NCBI RefSeq assembly: GCF_040839445.1
Contig: NZ_JBDPGJ010000007.1
Span: 62,001 to 126,000, forward strand
DNA: 64,000 bases
Origin: Aquibium pacificus
GTDB lineage: Bacteria; Pseudomonadota; Alphaproteobacteria; Rhizobiales; Rhizobiaceae
Reading direction: 5' to 3'
The position numbers and the translations under genes were made by a program. Below the pieces are notes generated by a model, which had not been told where the DNA came from, did no database searches, and saw only the letters and a list, made by a program, of their open reading frames with translations. Shown here in pieces: positions 16,590 to 24,977 of this stretch. The stretch's first letter is position 1. Every line of letters begins with the position of its first letter.

Positions 16590-18317
16590 TCATGCCGTGA
16601 CCAGTCCGATGTGGCGCGTCGCCTGCCGCAAGGCCGAGATGAGCCGGTTCTGGCCGCGCACCAGTTGCGTCCTGGCGAAACCGATCGTGTCGTCGTCGAA
16701 CTTGTCGAGTTCGGCGGCCGGTGCGATCGACGGCAGCGGCGGGATGGTCAGGGCCGGGTCGTGGCGGAAGCGGTTCACGCGGGTGAAGTTGATCGGCACG
16801 AGAATGCGGGCCAGGTCCTGGATGACGGTGTTGGCCGCCTTCGGTTTGATCGTGCCGGCCTTCACGCCGGCGTAGAATCCGTCGAGCGCGGCGGCGAGTT
16901 CGGCCACCGCCTTTTTCGACGCCGACAGGTCGAAGCGGCTGCCGGCCTTGGCCTGGTAGTCGTCCACCGTTTCGGCGAATTCCTTGGCTGTCGCCCGCCA
17001 GTCGAAGGGCAGCACCTCGTTGTTGGCGTTGCGCAGCACCGCCAGCAGGTAGACCTTGATGTCGCGCAGGAGGATGTCGCGGTCGGCGATCTCCAGGGTG
17101 TCGTTTTCGGTGTGCCAGGCGATGTTGGCACCGCAGCCGCCCACGGTGTAGTAGCCCTTCTCCTCGCGCAGGATGTCCGGCATCGTCGACGACAGCATCA
17201 GGTAGGACGAGATGCCGATGTTGTTGAAGGAATAGTCGCCGGCGCGGTGCGGCCGCTCGCCGTTAAGCGCCTTGCCGGCCACTTCCCGGATCACCTCGGC
17301 GAGGAAACCCTCGGTCTCGGTCATCCGGGAGAGGTTGTTGAATTCGGTCGCCCAGCGGCAGCCGGGGCTGTCGCAATTGACCTGCGAGACGGCGTTCTGC
17401 TCGAGGTCGAGCGCGAAGGCGTCGGAAAACCAGGTCGAGCCGGCATAGCGACCAGTCGAGTGGCCCGGCCACCAGCAGATACGCACGGAGCGCTTGAGGC
17501 TGCCGCGATTGGCCCACAGCACGCGGGCGATCTCCAGCATGGTCGCGTCGCCTGTGGCGTTGTCGCCGACGCCGACGTCCCAGGAATCGAGGTGGCCGTG
17601 CAGAAAGACGTATTTTTCCGGCTCCTCGGTGCCGGGGATGAAGACCTCCGGCAGCTTCGAGGTGAACCAGCCTTCCTCCATCTCGGTGAAGATCGTGACC
17701 TCGCCGCCGCCCTCGGCGATTCCGATCAGCGCCTCTCCGTCCGGTTTGTTGACCGCGACCGCCGGTATCTTCGGCTTGCGCGGCAGGTCGTCCAGGTCAG
17801 GTGTGCCCCACACCGTTGTACAGATGCCCCAGTGGATGTCGATGCCGGGATTGATGCCGATCACGCCGATCGCGCCCAGTTCCTCGAACTGCGAGATCAG
17901 GCCTGGGCTGGCAAAGCCTTCCGAGATGACGATCTTGCCGCGCACGCGCGCGGCCATCTCGGTCGAACTCTCGACCTTGCGCTCGAACATGTCCTCGATC
18001 ATCGCGTTGTGGCGGGCGCCGACGTAGACCAGGCTGCCGGTCATGCCGTTGCGGGCGTCGAGGCTGTAGGCCGGCGGCTTGGCGCGGAAGGTCTTGCCGC
18101 CTGCCTCGACGCGGGCGAGGCCGGGCAGGCTCAGATAAAGGCTCGGTTCATGGACCTTGACCTCGACGCCGTGCTTGCGCAGGCGCTCCACGACCTCGTC
18201 CATGCCGCGGTTCACGTCAGTCGGGTGTTCGCGCTTGAACGTCGAGAAACTCTCGACCAGCGCCCATGGCTCGTCGAGCGTGACCTGCGACAGGATGCCG
18301 GATTCGACCTCGTTCAT
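16590..18317 (-). CDS. M28-like metallopeptidase with PA-type insert, lacking the usual Glu pair
   Basis: 575 aa protein of the M28 aminopeptidase/carboxypeptidase superfamily. The PA-like inserted domain covers about 130-220 (GKIVISEGFASPGLISQFEE). The zinc-site regions are HGHLDSWDVGVGDNATGD (about 252-269), NCDSPGC (about 328) and AWHTENDTLEIADRD (about 410-424). The segment that normally carries the adjacent catalytic and metal-binding Glu residues instead reads CWWPGHSTGRYAGS, with no Glu. No signal peptide is seen, so it is probably cytoplasmic. An IclR-type palindrome lies about 30 bp upstream of its start. It probably processes peptides or amides imported by the neighbouring transporter. 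Confidence 0.82.
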   Translation of the reverse strand: MNEVESGILSQVTLDEPWALVESFSTFKREHPTDVNRGMDEVVERLRKHGVEVKVHEPSLYLSLPGLARVEAGGKTFRAKPPAYSLDARNGMTGSLVYVGARHNAMIEDMFERKVESSTEMAARVRGKIVISEGFASPGLISQFEELGAIGVIGINPGIDIHWGICTTVWGTPDLDDLPRKPKIPAVAVNKPDGEALIGIAEGGGEVTIFTEMEEGWFTSKLPEVFIPGTEEPEKYVFLHGHLDSWDVGVGDNATGDATMLEIARVLWANRGSLKRSVRICWWPGHSTGRYAGSTWFSDAFALDLEQNAVSQVNCDSPGCRWATEFNNLSRMTETEGFLAEVIREVAGKALNGERPHRAGDYSFNNIGISSYLMLSSTMPDILREEKGYYTVGGCGANIAWHTENDTLEIADRDILLRDIKVYLLAVLRNANNEVLPFDWRATAKEFAETVDDYQAKAGSRFDLSASKKAVAELAAALDGFYAGVKAGTIKPKAANTVIQDLARILVPINFTRVNRFRHDPALTIPPLPSIAPAAELDKFDDDTIGFARTQLVRGQNRLISALRQATRHIGLVTA

Positions 18318-18345
18318 GGCAAACTCCCCTCATCGTTTTATTGAA

Positions 18346-18360
18346 TGAAACAGTGTTTCA
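18346..18360. promoter_or_regulatory. Perfect palindrome TGAAACAGTGTTTCA, candidate IclR operator at the M28-like gene
   Basis: A 7-1-7 perfect inverted repeat 28 bp upstream of the M28-like ATG (18317, minus strand). It matches 13 of 15 positions of the site at 19411-19425 in the iclR/racemase divergent promoter. Binding by the adjacent IclR regulator is inferred. Confidence 0.7.
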
Positions 18361-18497
18361 ATGACAAGGGAAAGCTAGCAGAGAGATTTGCGCCTCGCAA
18401 GCGGGGCTGATTCGGCGACAGGCGCGGGTAAGGCGTACGCGGCCGCGGCTACCACCGGTCGGAGTGCAGGCGGAGTTTCCGCCGCGCCGCGGTGCGA

Positions 18498-19361
18498 TCA
18501 GGCGATTGAGCGGACTTCCTGTCGCGCGCTCACCGGGTCGCTGCGATGCAGCGACAGCTTGCCCGATATCTCGGCCGCTGCATCGAGCGCGGCGCGGATG
18601 TAGCGTTCGCGCCGCTCCTCATCCAGGCGCACCATGGCGCCGGCGACCGAGATGCAGGCGATCACCGTGTCATCGGAGCCGAAGATCGGCGCCGCCACCG
18701 AAAACGCCCCCTCGTCGAGGTCGTTCAGGGCGATGTTGTAACCATTGGCGCGAATGCGGGCGAGCGCCTGGCGCAGCTTGTCGCGGTCGGTGATCGTGTA
18801 GGGCGTGTACGCTTCCAGCGGATTGGCAAGCACTGCCTCCACCACGCTCGGCTCGGAATAGGCGAGGATGCAGAGCGAACCGCCGCCGGCATGGAGCGGG
18901 CCGTGGCGGCCCGCCTGCGCGAAGAGCCGTATCGAGTGGTGGCCGGACCGCGTCGCCACGACCAGCGAGCGAAGCCCCTCGCGCATCACCAGATTGACGT
19001 TCTCGGAGGTGCGGTCGCGCAGCGCATCCATCACAGGGCGCGCCGCCACGAGCAGGCTGCCGTCGCGCCCGACCCTCTCGCCGAGCACGCCGATGCGGTA
19101 GCCCAGCGAATAGACCGCGTGATCGGGGTCGCGGAACACGAAGCCGCGATCCTCCAGCGTCTGCAGCAGGCGGAAGACGATCGACTTGGTCATGCCGAGC
19201 GTCTTGGAGAGCTGGGTCACGCCCTGTCCCGGCCGGTCGGCGAGCGCCTCGAGCACCAGCAGCGCCCGGTCCACGGCCGCGATCGTGTAGTCGTTGCCCG
19301 CGGCGGGCTTGGCCCCGGTTTCCTTCATGTCGGCCATCCTCCCGGATCGATTATCGTTCAT
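18498..19361 (-). CDS. IclR-family transcriptional regulator
   Basis: 287 aa. The N-terminal helix-turn-helix (AAVDRALLVLEALADRPGQG, VTQLSKTLGMTKSIVFRLLQ, about 28-80) is followed by the IclR effector domain (about 100-265) with ENVNLVMREGLRSLVVAT and NDLDEGAFSVAAPIFG. ATG 19361 is taken; ATG 19337 is an alternative. It is divergent from the racemase-ABC-HyuAB operon and co-directional with the M28-like gene, and closely similar palindromes flank it on both sides, so it should control both units. Confidence 0.92.
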   Translation of the reverse strand: MNDNRSGRMADMKETGAKPAAGNDYTIAAVDRALLVLEALADRPGQGVTQLSKTLGMTKSIVFRLLQTLEDRGFVFRDPDHAVYSLGYRIGVLGERVGRDGSLLVAARPVMDALRDRTSENVNLVMREGLRSLVVATRSGHHSIRLFAQAGRHGPLHAGGGSLCILAYSEPSVVEAVLANPLEAYTPYTITDRDKLRQALARIRANGYNIALNDLDEGAFSVAAPIFGSDDTVIACISVAGAMVRLDEERRERYIRAALDAAAEISGKLSLHRSDPVSARQEVRSIA

Positions 19362-19410
19362 TGAAGGCCTGTTGCAATATTGCAGATTTGTGTTTTACTC
19401 AATCCCATAG

Positions 19411-19425
19411 AGAAACAATGTTTCA
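19411..19425. promoter_or_regulatory. Near-perfect palindrome AGAAACAATGTTTCA plus half-site, candidate IclR operator
   Basis: The AGAAACA/TGTTTCA arms are followed by a further half-site TGAAACAG at 19431-19438. The cluster lies 12-38 bp upstream of the racemase ATG and 50 bp upstream of the IclR start. It matches the operator at 18346-18360. Confidence 0.68.
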
Positions 19426-19449
19426 GTCAATGAAACAGAGGGGCCGTCG

Positions 19450-20205
19450 ATGCGCATCGCCTATGTCGTACCCGGACCGATGTCCAAGGGCCCGATGGGC
19501 CTTAGGGAAATGCGCCGGCGCGAGGGATTGCTGAACGCTTGGGCGTTCCCCGGCACCACGGTATCGGTTGTCGACGTGCCGACCGGCCCGGTCTCGATCG
19601 AAAGCGCCTACGAGGAGGCGCTCTGCGTCCCGGCCACCATCGACCTGATCATGAAATGCGAGCGCGATGGCTTCGACGCCGCCATCATCGGCTGCTTCGG
19701 CGATCCGGGGCTCGAAGCCGCGCGCGAACTCGCCACCATCCCGGTCGTCGGCCCCTGTGAGAGTTCGCTGTTGCTCGCCGCCGGCCTCGGCCACAAGTTC
19801 TCCGTGCTCACCGTTTTCGACAGCCTGATCGCCGGCCAAGAGCTTCTGGCGGTCAAGGCCGGCGTCCACGCCAAGCTCGCCTCGGTGCGAGCGACGGGCA
19901 TTCCCGTGCTCGACCTCATGAAGGATCCCGCCTTCACCAAGCGACGGCTGATTGAGGTCGCCGACGCCTGCGTCCGGCAAGACCGTGCCGACGCCTTTTT
20001 GTTCGGCTGCATGACGATGTCCTTCCTCGATCTGGGAGACGAGGTGGCCGCAGCGGTCGGCGCGCCGGCAGTCAACGCCGGCAAGGCTGCGCTCAAGCAT
20101 GCCGAGATGCTCGTGTCGATGGGCCTTTCCCATTCGAAGAAAGCCTTTCCCCTGCCTGCCAAGATGCAGGCCGGCCAGCCTTTCGAGGCACTGCGGGTCG
20201 CCTGA
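19450..20205 (+). CDS. Asp/Glu/hydantoin racemase family protein
   Basis: 251 aa cofactor-independent racemase of the HyuE/maleate isomerase superfamily, using two cysteines as acid and base. Both are present: Cys82 in IIGCFGDPGLEAARE and Cys187 in FLFGCMTMSF. MRIAYVVPGPMSKGP is the family N-terminus. As first gene of the operon with HyuA, HyuB and an M20 hydrolase, it probably racemises a 5-substituted hydantoin or related cyclic amide, though amino-acid racemisation cannot be excluded. It is controlled from the IclR divergent promoter. Confidence 0.88.
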   Translation: MRIAYVVPGPMSKGPMGLREMRRREGLLNAWAFPGTTVSVVDVPTGPVSIESAYEEALCVPATIDLIMKCERDGFDAAIIGCFGDPGLEAARELATIPVVGPCESSLLLAAGLGHKFSVLTVFDSLIAGQELLAVKAGVHAKLASVRATGIPVLDLMKDPAFTKRRLIEVADACVRQDRADAFLFGCMTMSFLDLGDEVAAAVGAPAVNAGKAALKHAEMLVSMGLSHSKKAFPLPAKMQAGQPFEALRVA

Positions 20206-20273
20206 GCGCTCCGCCAAGAACGACAAGAAGGTCGACAAGCCCAAGCCGTGTCCACTCCAGAGGAGAAGTCAGC

Positions 20274-21932
20274 ATGAGGTCCAGTTTCAAGTCGGTCATG
20301 GCGACCGCATTCCTGGCGATCGTCGCCGCATCGCCGGCTCTCGCCGGCGACCCGATCCGCAAGATCGAGATATTCACCCGTCCGCAGGCCGCCCAGCCGC
20401 AGGAGTTCCAGTCCGTCCAGCTGATCGCCCAGGAATGGCGCAAGCTCGGCCTCGACGTCGAAGTCAAGGTCATGCCGTGGGAACAGATGTCCGACGTCGT
20501 CTGGTACCAGCGCGACAAGTGGGACGTGACGGCCTGGCAGATGGTCGGCCGGCCCGAGCGTTCCGACCCTGACGAGATCGTCTACAACCTGTTCCACTCC
20601 TCGACCGCCGAGAAAGGCTACAATTTCATCGGCTACATGAATCCCGACTATGACGCAGTGGTCGAGGCGCAGCGCGTCGAGATCGACCAGGACAAGCGCA
20701 AGGACCTGATCTTCAAGGCGCAGGAAATGCTGGCCGCCGACCAGCCCAACATGATGCTGGTGCATCCGAAGTCGACCTTCGCCTTCGACAAGACCGTCTG
20801 GAAGGCGGAATCGGTCGTCAACCAGAGCGGCATCGGCATTCGCAACACCTGGACCTTCATGGGTCTCGAGCCGGCCGGCGACAAGAAGGACATCGTGCTC
20901 AACTCCGGCGACAACGTGCAGGCGATCAACCCGCTCTACATCTCGGGCGGCGTCGATTCCTGGGTGTTCGAGCTGGTCTACGACCGCCTCGCCCGCGTCG
21001 GGCCCGATGGCCTGCCGAAGCCGTGGGCAGCCGAGAGCATCGATTTCACCGATCCGACCACCGTCCAGGTCAAACTGCGGCCGGGAATGCTGTGGCATGA
21101 CGGCAAGCCGGTGACGGCCGACGACGTTAAGTTCTCCTACGAGGCCGTCGTCTCCGGCGAGGCGCCGATGTACGCCCCGTTCGCCTCCAACGTCGAATCG
21201 ATCGAGGTGATCGATCCGACGACGCTGACCTTCAAGCTCAAGAAGGCGGCCGCCTCCTTCGTCACCTCCAGCATGGCCAAGATCAACCTCATTCCCAAGC
21301 ATGTCTGGGAGCCGGTGATCGAAGACCTCAAGACCAAGGATACCAACGCGGAGAGCTTCCAGGAGCAGACCCCGATCGGATCCGGACCGTACAAATTCGA
21401 GCGCTGGCTGACCAACGAGGAGATCGTCCTCCACGCCAACAAGGATCACTTCAACGCACCCAAGGCAGACCGCTGGATCCTGCGCATCGTGCCCAACGTT
21501 GAGGCCGCGCTCGGCATGCTGCGTTCGGGCGAAATCAATTTCCTGGCCGAGTTCACCGGCGATCCGCAGGTGCTGATCGACGCGGCCGCCGCCGACGGCG
21601 ATCTCGAAGTGGTGTCGACCGTCGACATGGGCTTCCGCTACGTGGCCTTCAACGGTCGCCGCGCGCCTTTCGATGATCCGGCCTTCCGCAACGCGCTGTC
21701 CAGGGCGGTCGACCGCCAGCTGATCGTCAAGGCTGCCTTCAAGGGCTTCGCCGAGCCGTCCAATTCGGTCGTCTCGCCGGCGCTGGGCTTCTGGCATGAC
21801 GCCGCGGTGGTCAGCGGTCTCAAGACCGGTCAGGACGTGGCCAAGAAGCTGCTCGAGGACGCCGGCTACACTCTGGAGGGCGGCAAGCTCACCTATCCGG
21901 GCGACAAGAAGGAAGAGCTGGCCGCCGAGTAA
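20274..21932 (+). CDS. Family 5 ABC substrate-binding protein, apparently circularly permuted
   Basis: 552 aa periplasmic binding protein for peptides or related solutes, with a signal peptide ending near residue 24 (SPALA). The lobe order is reversed. Residues about 28-200 match what is normally the C-terminal lobe (LIAQEWRKLGLDVEVKVMPW, NPDYDAVVEAQRVEIDQDKR, AQEMLAADQP). From about 205 on comes what is normally the N-terminal part (INPLYISGG, VFELVYDRLARVGPDG, KLRPGMLWHDGKPVTADDVK). The protein ends at AKKLLEDAGYTLEGG, just where a normal protein would enter its C-terminal lobe. Total length is normal for the family. Permease and ATPase genes follow. Confidence 0.85.
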   Translation: MRSSFKSVMATAFLAIVAASPALAGDPIRKIEIFTRPQAAQPQEFQSVQLIAQEWRKLGLDVEVKVMPWEQMSDVVWYQRDKWDVTAWQMVGRPERSDPDEIVYNLFHSSTAEKGYNFIGYMNPDYDAVVEAQRVEIDQDKRKDLIFKAQEMLAADQPNMMLVHPKSTFAFDKTVWKAESVVNQSGIGIRNTWTFMGLEPAGDKKDIVLNSGDNVQAINPLYISGGVDSWVFELVYDRLARVGPDGLPKPWAAESIDFTDPTTVQVKLRPGMLWHDGKPVTADDVKFSYEAVVSGEAPMYAPFASNVESIEVIDPTTLTFKLKKAAASFVTSSMAKINLIPKHVWEPVIEDLKTKDTNAESFQEQTPIGSGPYKFERWLTNEEIVLHANKDHFNAPKADRWILRIVPNVEAALGMLRSGEINFLAEFTGDPQVLIDAAAADGDLEVVSTVDMGFRYVAFNGRRAPFDDPAFRNALSRAVDRQLIVKAAFKGFAEPSNSVVSPALGFWHDAAVVSGLKTGQDVAKKLLEDAGYTLEGGKLTYPGDKKEELAAE

Positions 21933-22007
21933 GGCCGGCCTCAGGCGCGTCCCGGAGCAAAGGGGCGCGCCACTCCTCGCCTCGCGTCGTCGCGCGGGGC
22001 ATGGTCG

Positions 22008-22031
22008 GCGGCGCCTCCCGCGGCGCGCCGC
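22008..22031 (+). other. Intercistronic stem-loop between binding protein and permease
   Basis: GCGGCGC and GCGCCGC form a 7-bp stem with a 10-nt loop, 20 bp before the permease start. Such structures often set a higher level of binding-protein mRNA than permease mRNA; that role is inferred. Confidence 0.45.
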
Positions 22032-22049
22032 AATAGGGAACCCCCACGG

Positions 22050-23027
22050 ATGTCGCATCTGAAGGCCGCCGCCAGCAGGACGCTCCAGCTTGCCCTCGTG
22101 CTGTGGGCCGTGGTGACGATCCTTTTCCTGATGTTCCGTCTGATGCCGGGCAATCCGCTGGCGGCCTACATCGACCCCACTTTCACGGTCGAGCAGCAGG
22201 AAACGCTGATGGCGCAGTTCGGCCTCGACCGGCCGCTGTGGGAACAATACTTCATCTATCTAGGCAACCTCCTGCAGGGCGAGTTCGGCCAGAGCTTCCG
22301 CTACCGCGAACCGGTCGCCGAGCGTATCGTGGCGCTCCTGCCCAACACGCTTGTGCTTACCTTCTCCTCGCTGATTATCGCCTACGTCTTCGGCATTCTG
22401 GCCGGCGCCTATCTGGCTTGGAAGCGCGGCACGGTAGTCGAGCAGGCGGCGATCCCGCTGGTGCTGACCACGCGCGCGATGCCGGAATTCTGGCTGGGCA
22501 TGGTGCTTCTCGCCGTCTTCTCCTTCGGGCTCGGCTGGTTTCCGGCCGGCGGCACGAGGCCGGCCGGTGCCAGCTATGACAGCCTTTTCGCGCTCTACAC
22601 CTCGACCGATTTTCTTACCTACCTGGCTCTGCCGGCGCTGACGCTGGCCATCTACAGCCAGGGCCTGCCGCTGCTCCTGATGCGTTCCAACATGCTCGAC
22701 GTGATGAAGGAGGATTTCGTCACCATGGCCCGTATCAAGGGCCTGTCGAACTGGACGGTCGTGGTGCGCCACGCCGCGCGCAACGCGCTGCTTCCCGTGA
22801 TGACGTCCTTCGCCATCGCGGTCGGCTACCAGCTGCAGGGAAACGTCGTGGTCGAGTCAGTCTTCTCGTGGCCGGGCCTCGGCCGCGAACTGGTCAACGC
22901 GGTATCGGCCTCGGACTATCCGCTCGCGCAGGGCGCGTTCCTGATGATCGCGGTCGTGGTGATCCTGATGAACCTCATCGCCGACCTGCTCTATGCCTTC
23001 CTCGATCCGAGGGTGAGCCGTGCGTGA
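22050..23027 (+). CDS. Dipeptide/oligopeptide-type ABC permease (DppB-like)
   Basis: 325 aa inner-membrane permease with six membrane segments. The N-terminal segment (FRLMPGNPLAAYID) and the large periplasmic loop are typical of DppB/OppB. The EAA loop that contacts the ATPase is MARIKGLSNWTVVVRHAARN (about 229-248). It forms a heterodimer with the next gene product. Its end overlaps the GTG start of the DppC-like gene by 8 bp. Confidence 0.93.
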   Translation: MSHLKAAASRTLQLALVLWAVVTILFLMFRLMPGNPLAAYIDPTFTVEQQETLMAQFGLDRPLWEQYFIYLGNLLQGEFGQSFRYREPVAERIVALLPNTLVLTFSSLIIAYVFGILAGAYLAWKRGTVVEQAAIPLVLTTRAMPEFWLGMVLLAVFSFGLGWFPAGGTRPAGASYDSLFALYTSTDFLTYLALPALTLAIYSQGLPLLLMRSNMLDVMKEDFVTMARIKGLSNWTVVVRHAARNALLPVMTSFAIAVGYQLQGNVVVESVFSWPGLGRELVNAVSASDYPLAQGAFLMIAVVVILMNLIADLLYAFLDPRVSRA

Positions 23028-23946
23028 CGCTATCGCCATGACGACCGGTGCCGCGCGTCCCGCGGAGCCCAGAGCGGGCCTGCTGGTCCGGCTGTTCCGC
23101 AGCTTGCGGCTTCCGCTGAACGATCCCTTCGCGGTGTTCGGGCTCGTGATCTACGCGACCTTCCTCGTCGCGGCGATCTTCGCCGACGTCATCGCGCCCT
23201 ACGACCCGACCGAGATTCTCTTTACGCCGGAATACGACCTCGCCGCCGACCTGCGGCCGGGCGAGCAGGGCTACATCCTTGGCACGACCAGCCTCGGACG
23301 GGACATCTTTTCCCAGATCATCTACGGCTCGCGGTCGGCGCTTCTCATCGGCGTCACAGCGGCCTTCATGGTCGCGCTCATCGGTTCGATCGTCGGTCTC
23401 GTCTCGGGCTATTTCGGCGGCTGGGTCGATGCGGTGCTGATGCGGCTGGCCGACATTGCGTTCGGCATTCCCTTCCTGCCCTTCGTGATCGTGCTCGCCG
23501 CGTTTCTGGAGCCGTCGATCTGGAACGTGGTGCTTGCCATGGCGCTGGTCCTGTGGCGCGACACGGGCCGGGTGATTCGCAGCCAGGTCCTGACGCTTCG
23601 ATCGCGCGGCTATGTCGACGCGGCCAGGGTTTCCGGCTCCTCGGACCTCAAGATCATCCTGCGCCACATCGCGCCGAACATCCTGCCGCTCTCCTTCCTC
23701 TACGGCTCCATCGCGATCGGCTGGGCGATCCTGACCGAAGCCTCGATCTCGTTCCTCGGCTTCGGCGACCCGACGTCGATCAGCTGGGGCTACATGCTCC
23801 AGGACGCGTTTGCGAGCCAGGCGCTGGCCAAGCAGTCCTACTACTGGTTCGTGCCGCCCGGCATCTGCATCATCCTCGTCGTCTCCGCCGGGTTCTTCAT
23901 CACTCGCGGATACGAGAACATCCTGTTTCCGAAGCTCGGCCGATGA
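23020..23946 (+). CDS. Dipeptide/oligopeptide-type ABC permease (DppC-like)
   Basis: 308 aa permease, second half of the channel. It has the DppC-type cytoplasmic N-terminus, LGTTSLGRDIFSQIIYGSR (about 87-105), and the EAA loop AARVSGSSDLKIILRHIAPN (about 205-224). GTG 23020 overlaps the previous gene; ATG 23038 (MTTGAARP) is an alternative start. The stop overlaps the ATPase ATG (ATGA). Confidence 0.92.
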   Translation: MRDAIAMTTGAARPAEPRAGLLVRLFRSLRLPLNDPFAVFGLVIYATFLVAAIFADVIAPYDPTEILFTPEYDLAADLRPGEQGYILGTTSLGRDIFSQIIYGSRSALLIGVTAAFMVALIGSIVGLVSGYFGGWVDAVLMRLADIAFGIPFLPFVIVLAAFLEPSIWNVVLAMALVLWRDTGRVIRSQVLTLRSRGYVDAARVSGSSDLKIILRHIAPNILPLSFLYGSIAIGWAILTEASISFLGFGDPTSISWGYMLQDAFASQALAKQSYYWFVPPGICIILVVSAGFFITRGYENILFPKLGR

Positions 23947-24977
23947 ATGAAACCCTGCTTTCCGTTCGCAACCTCAAGGTCGGCTACCGGGTCGGCAAGA
24001 ATAGCGTCGATGCCGTCGACGGCGCGAGTTTCGACGTGCCGCGCGGTTCCATCGTCGGCCTCGTCGGCGAATCCGGTTGCGGCAAGACGACGGTGGCGCG
24101 TGCGCTGACGCGGGTGATGGCCGACAATGCCTCGATCACCGGCGGACAGATGGTCTTCGACGGACGCGACCTCGTGACACTGCCGGAGCGCGAGATGAAC
24201 GCGCTGCGCTGGCGCGACATCGCATTCATCCCTCAGAGCGCAATGAATTCGCTCGATCCGGTCTACACCGTCGAATACCAGCTCAACGAGGTGCTGAGGC
24301 GGCGCGGCGGGCTCGGCCGGCGCCAGGCGCGCGCGCGTTGCGAGGAACTGTTCGAGATGGTCGGCATCGAGGTCGGCCGCCTGCGCGACTATCCGCACCA
24401 GTTTTCGGGCGGAATGCGCCAGCGCGTGGCGATTGCGCTCGCGCTCGCGCTCAATCCGAAGCTGGTGATCGCCGACGAACCGGTCACGGCGCTCGACGTC
24501 ATCGTCCAGCGGCAGATTCTCGACCAGTTGCGCGAGCTTCAGTCGATGCTTGGGATCTCGGTCATCCTCGTGACGCACGACATCTCCGTGGTCGCCTATG
24601 TCTGCGACCGCACCGTCGTGATGTATGCGGGACGGGTCGCGGAATCCGGCGCGATGGACGCGACGCTGACCCAGCCCTCCCATCCCTACACCATGGGCCT
24701 TCGCAACGCGTTCCCCGATCTGCAGGGCGCGGCCAGCGGCACGCTGACGCCCATCGAAGGCGCGCCACCCGACCTCTCGGATCCGCCGGCCGGATGCCGC
24801 TTCGCACCGCGCTGCCCGTTTGCGCTGGAGATCTGCGCGACCACGCAGCCGCCGCTCGCCGACATCTCGCCCGACCACGCCGTGGCCTGCCACCGCGCCG
24901 GCGAAGCGGTGGTCCTGCGGGAACGCGCCGCCCGCGTCGAGACGTGGATGACCGAACCGGCTATGGCCGAGGCATGA
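23943..24977 (+). CDS. Oligopeptide-type ABC ATPase (DppD-like)
   Basis: 344 aa ATPase. Walker A GESGCGKTTVARAL (about 43-56), ABC signature HQFSGGMRQRVAIALAL, Walker B KLVIADEPVTALDV and the switch His in VILVTHDISVV. The C-terminal oligopeptide-transporter extension carries the cysteine set typical of DppD (GCRFAPRCPFALEIC, later ACHRAG), which binds an iron-sulfur cluster in some members. It starts at ATG 23943 overlapping the upstream stop. Confidence 0.94.
   Translation: MNETLLSVRNLKVGYRVGKNSVDAVDGASFDVPRGSIVGLVGESGCGKTTVARALTRVMADNASITGGQMVFDGRDLVTLPEREMNALRWRDIAFIPQSAMNSLDPVYTVEYQLNEVLRRRGGLGRRQARARCEELFEMVGIEVGRLRDYPHQFSGGMRQRVAIALALALNPKLVIADEPVTALDVIVQRQILDQLRELQSMLGISVILVTHDISVVAYVCDRTVVMYAGRVAESGAMDATLTQPSHPYTMGLRNAFPDLQGAASGTLTPIEGAPPDLSDPPAGCRFAPRCPFALEICATTQPPLADISPDHAVACHRAGEAVVLRERAARVETWMTEPAMAEA

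Noticed and set aside
19608..22247. 879-codon leftward open frame opposite the racemase and binding-protein genes
   Set aside because: Antisense artefact of GC-rich codon use. The sense genes have strong family matches and good starts.
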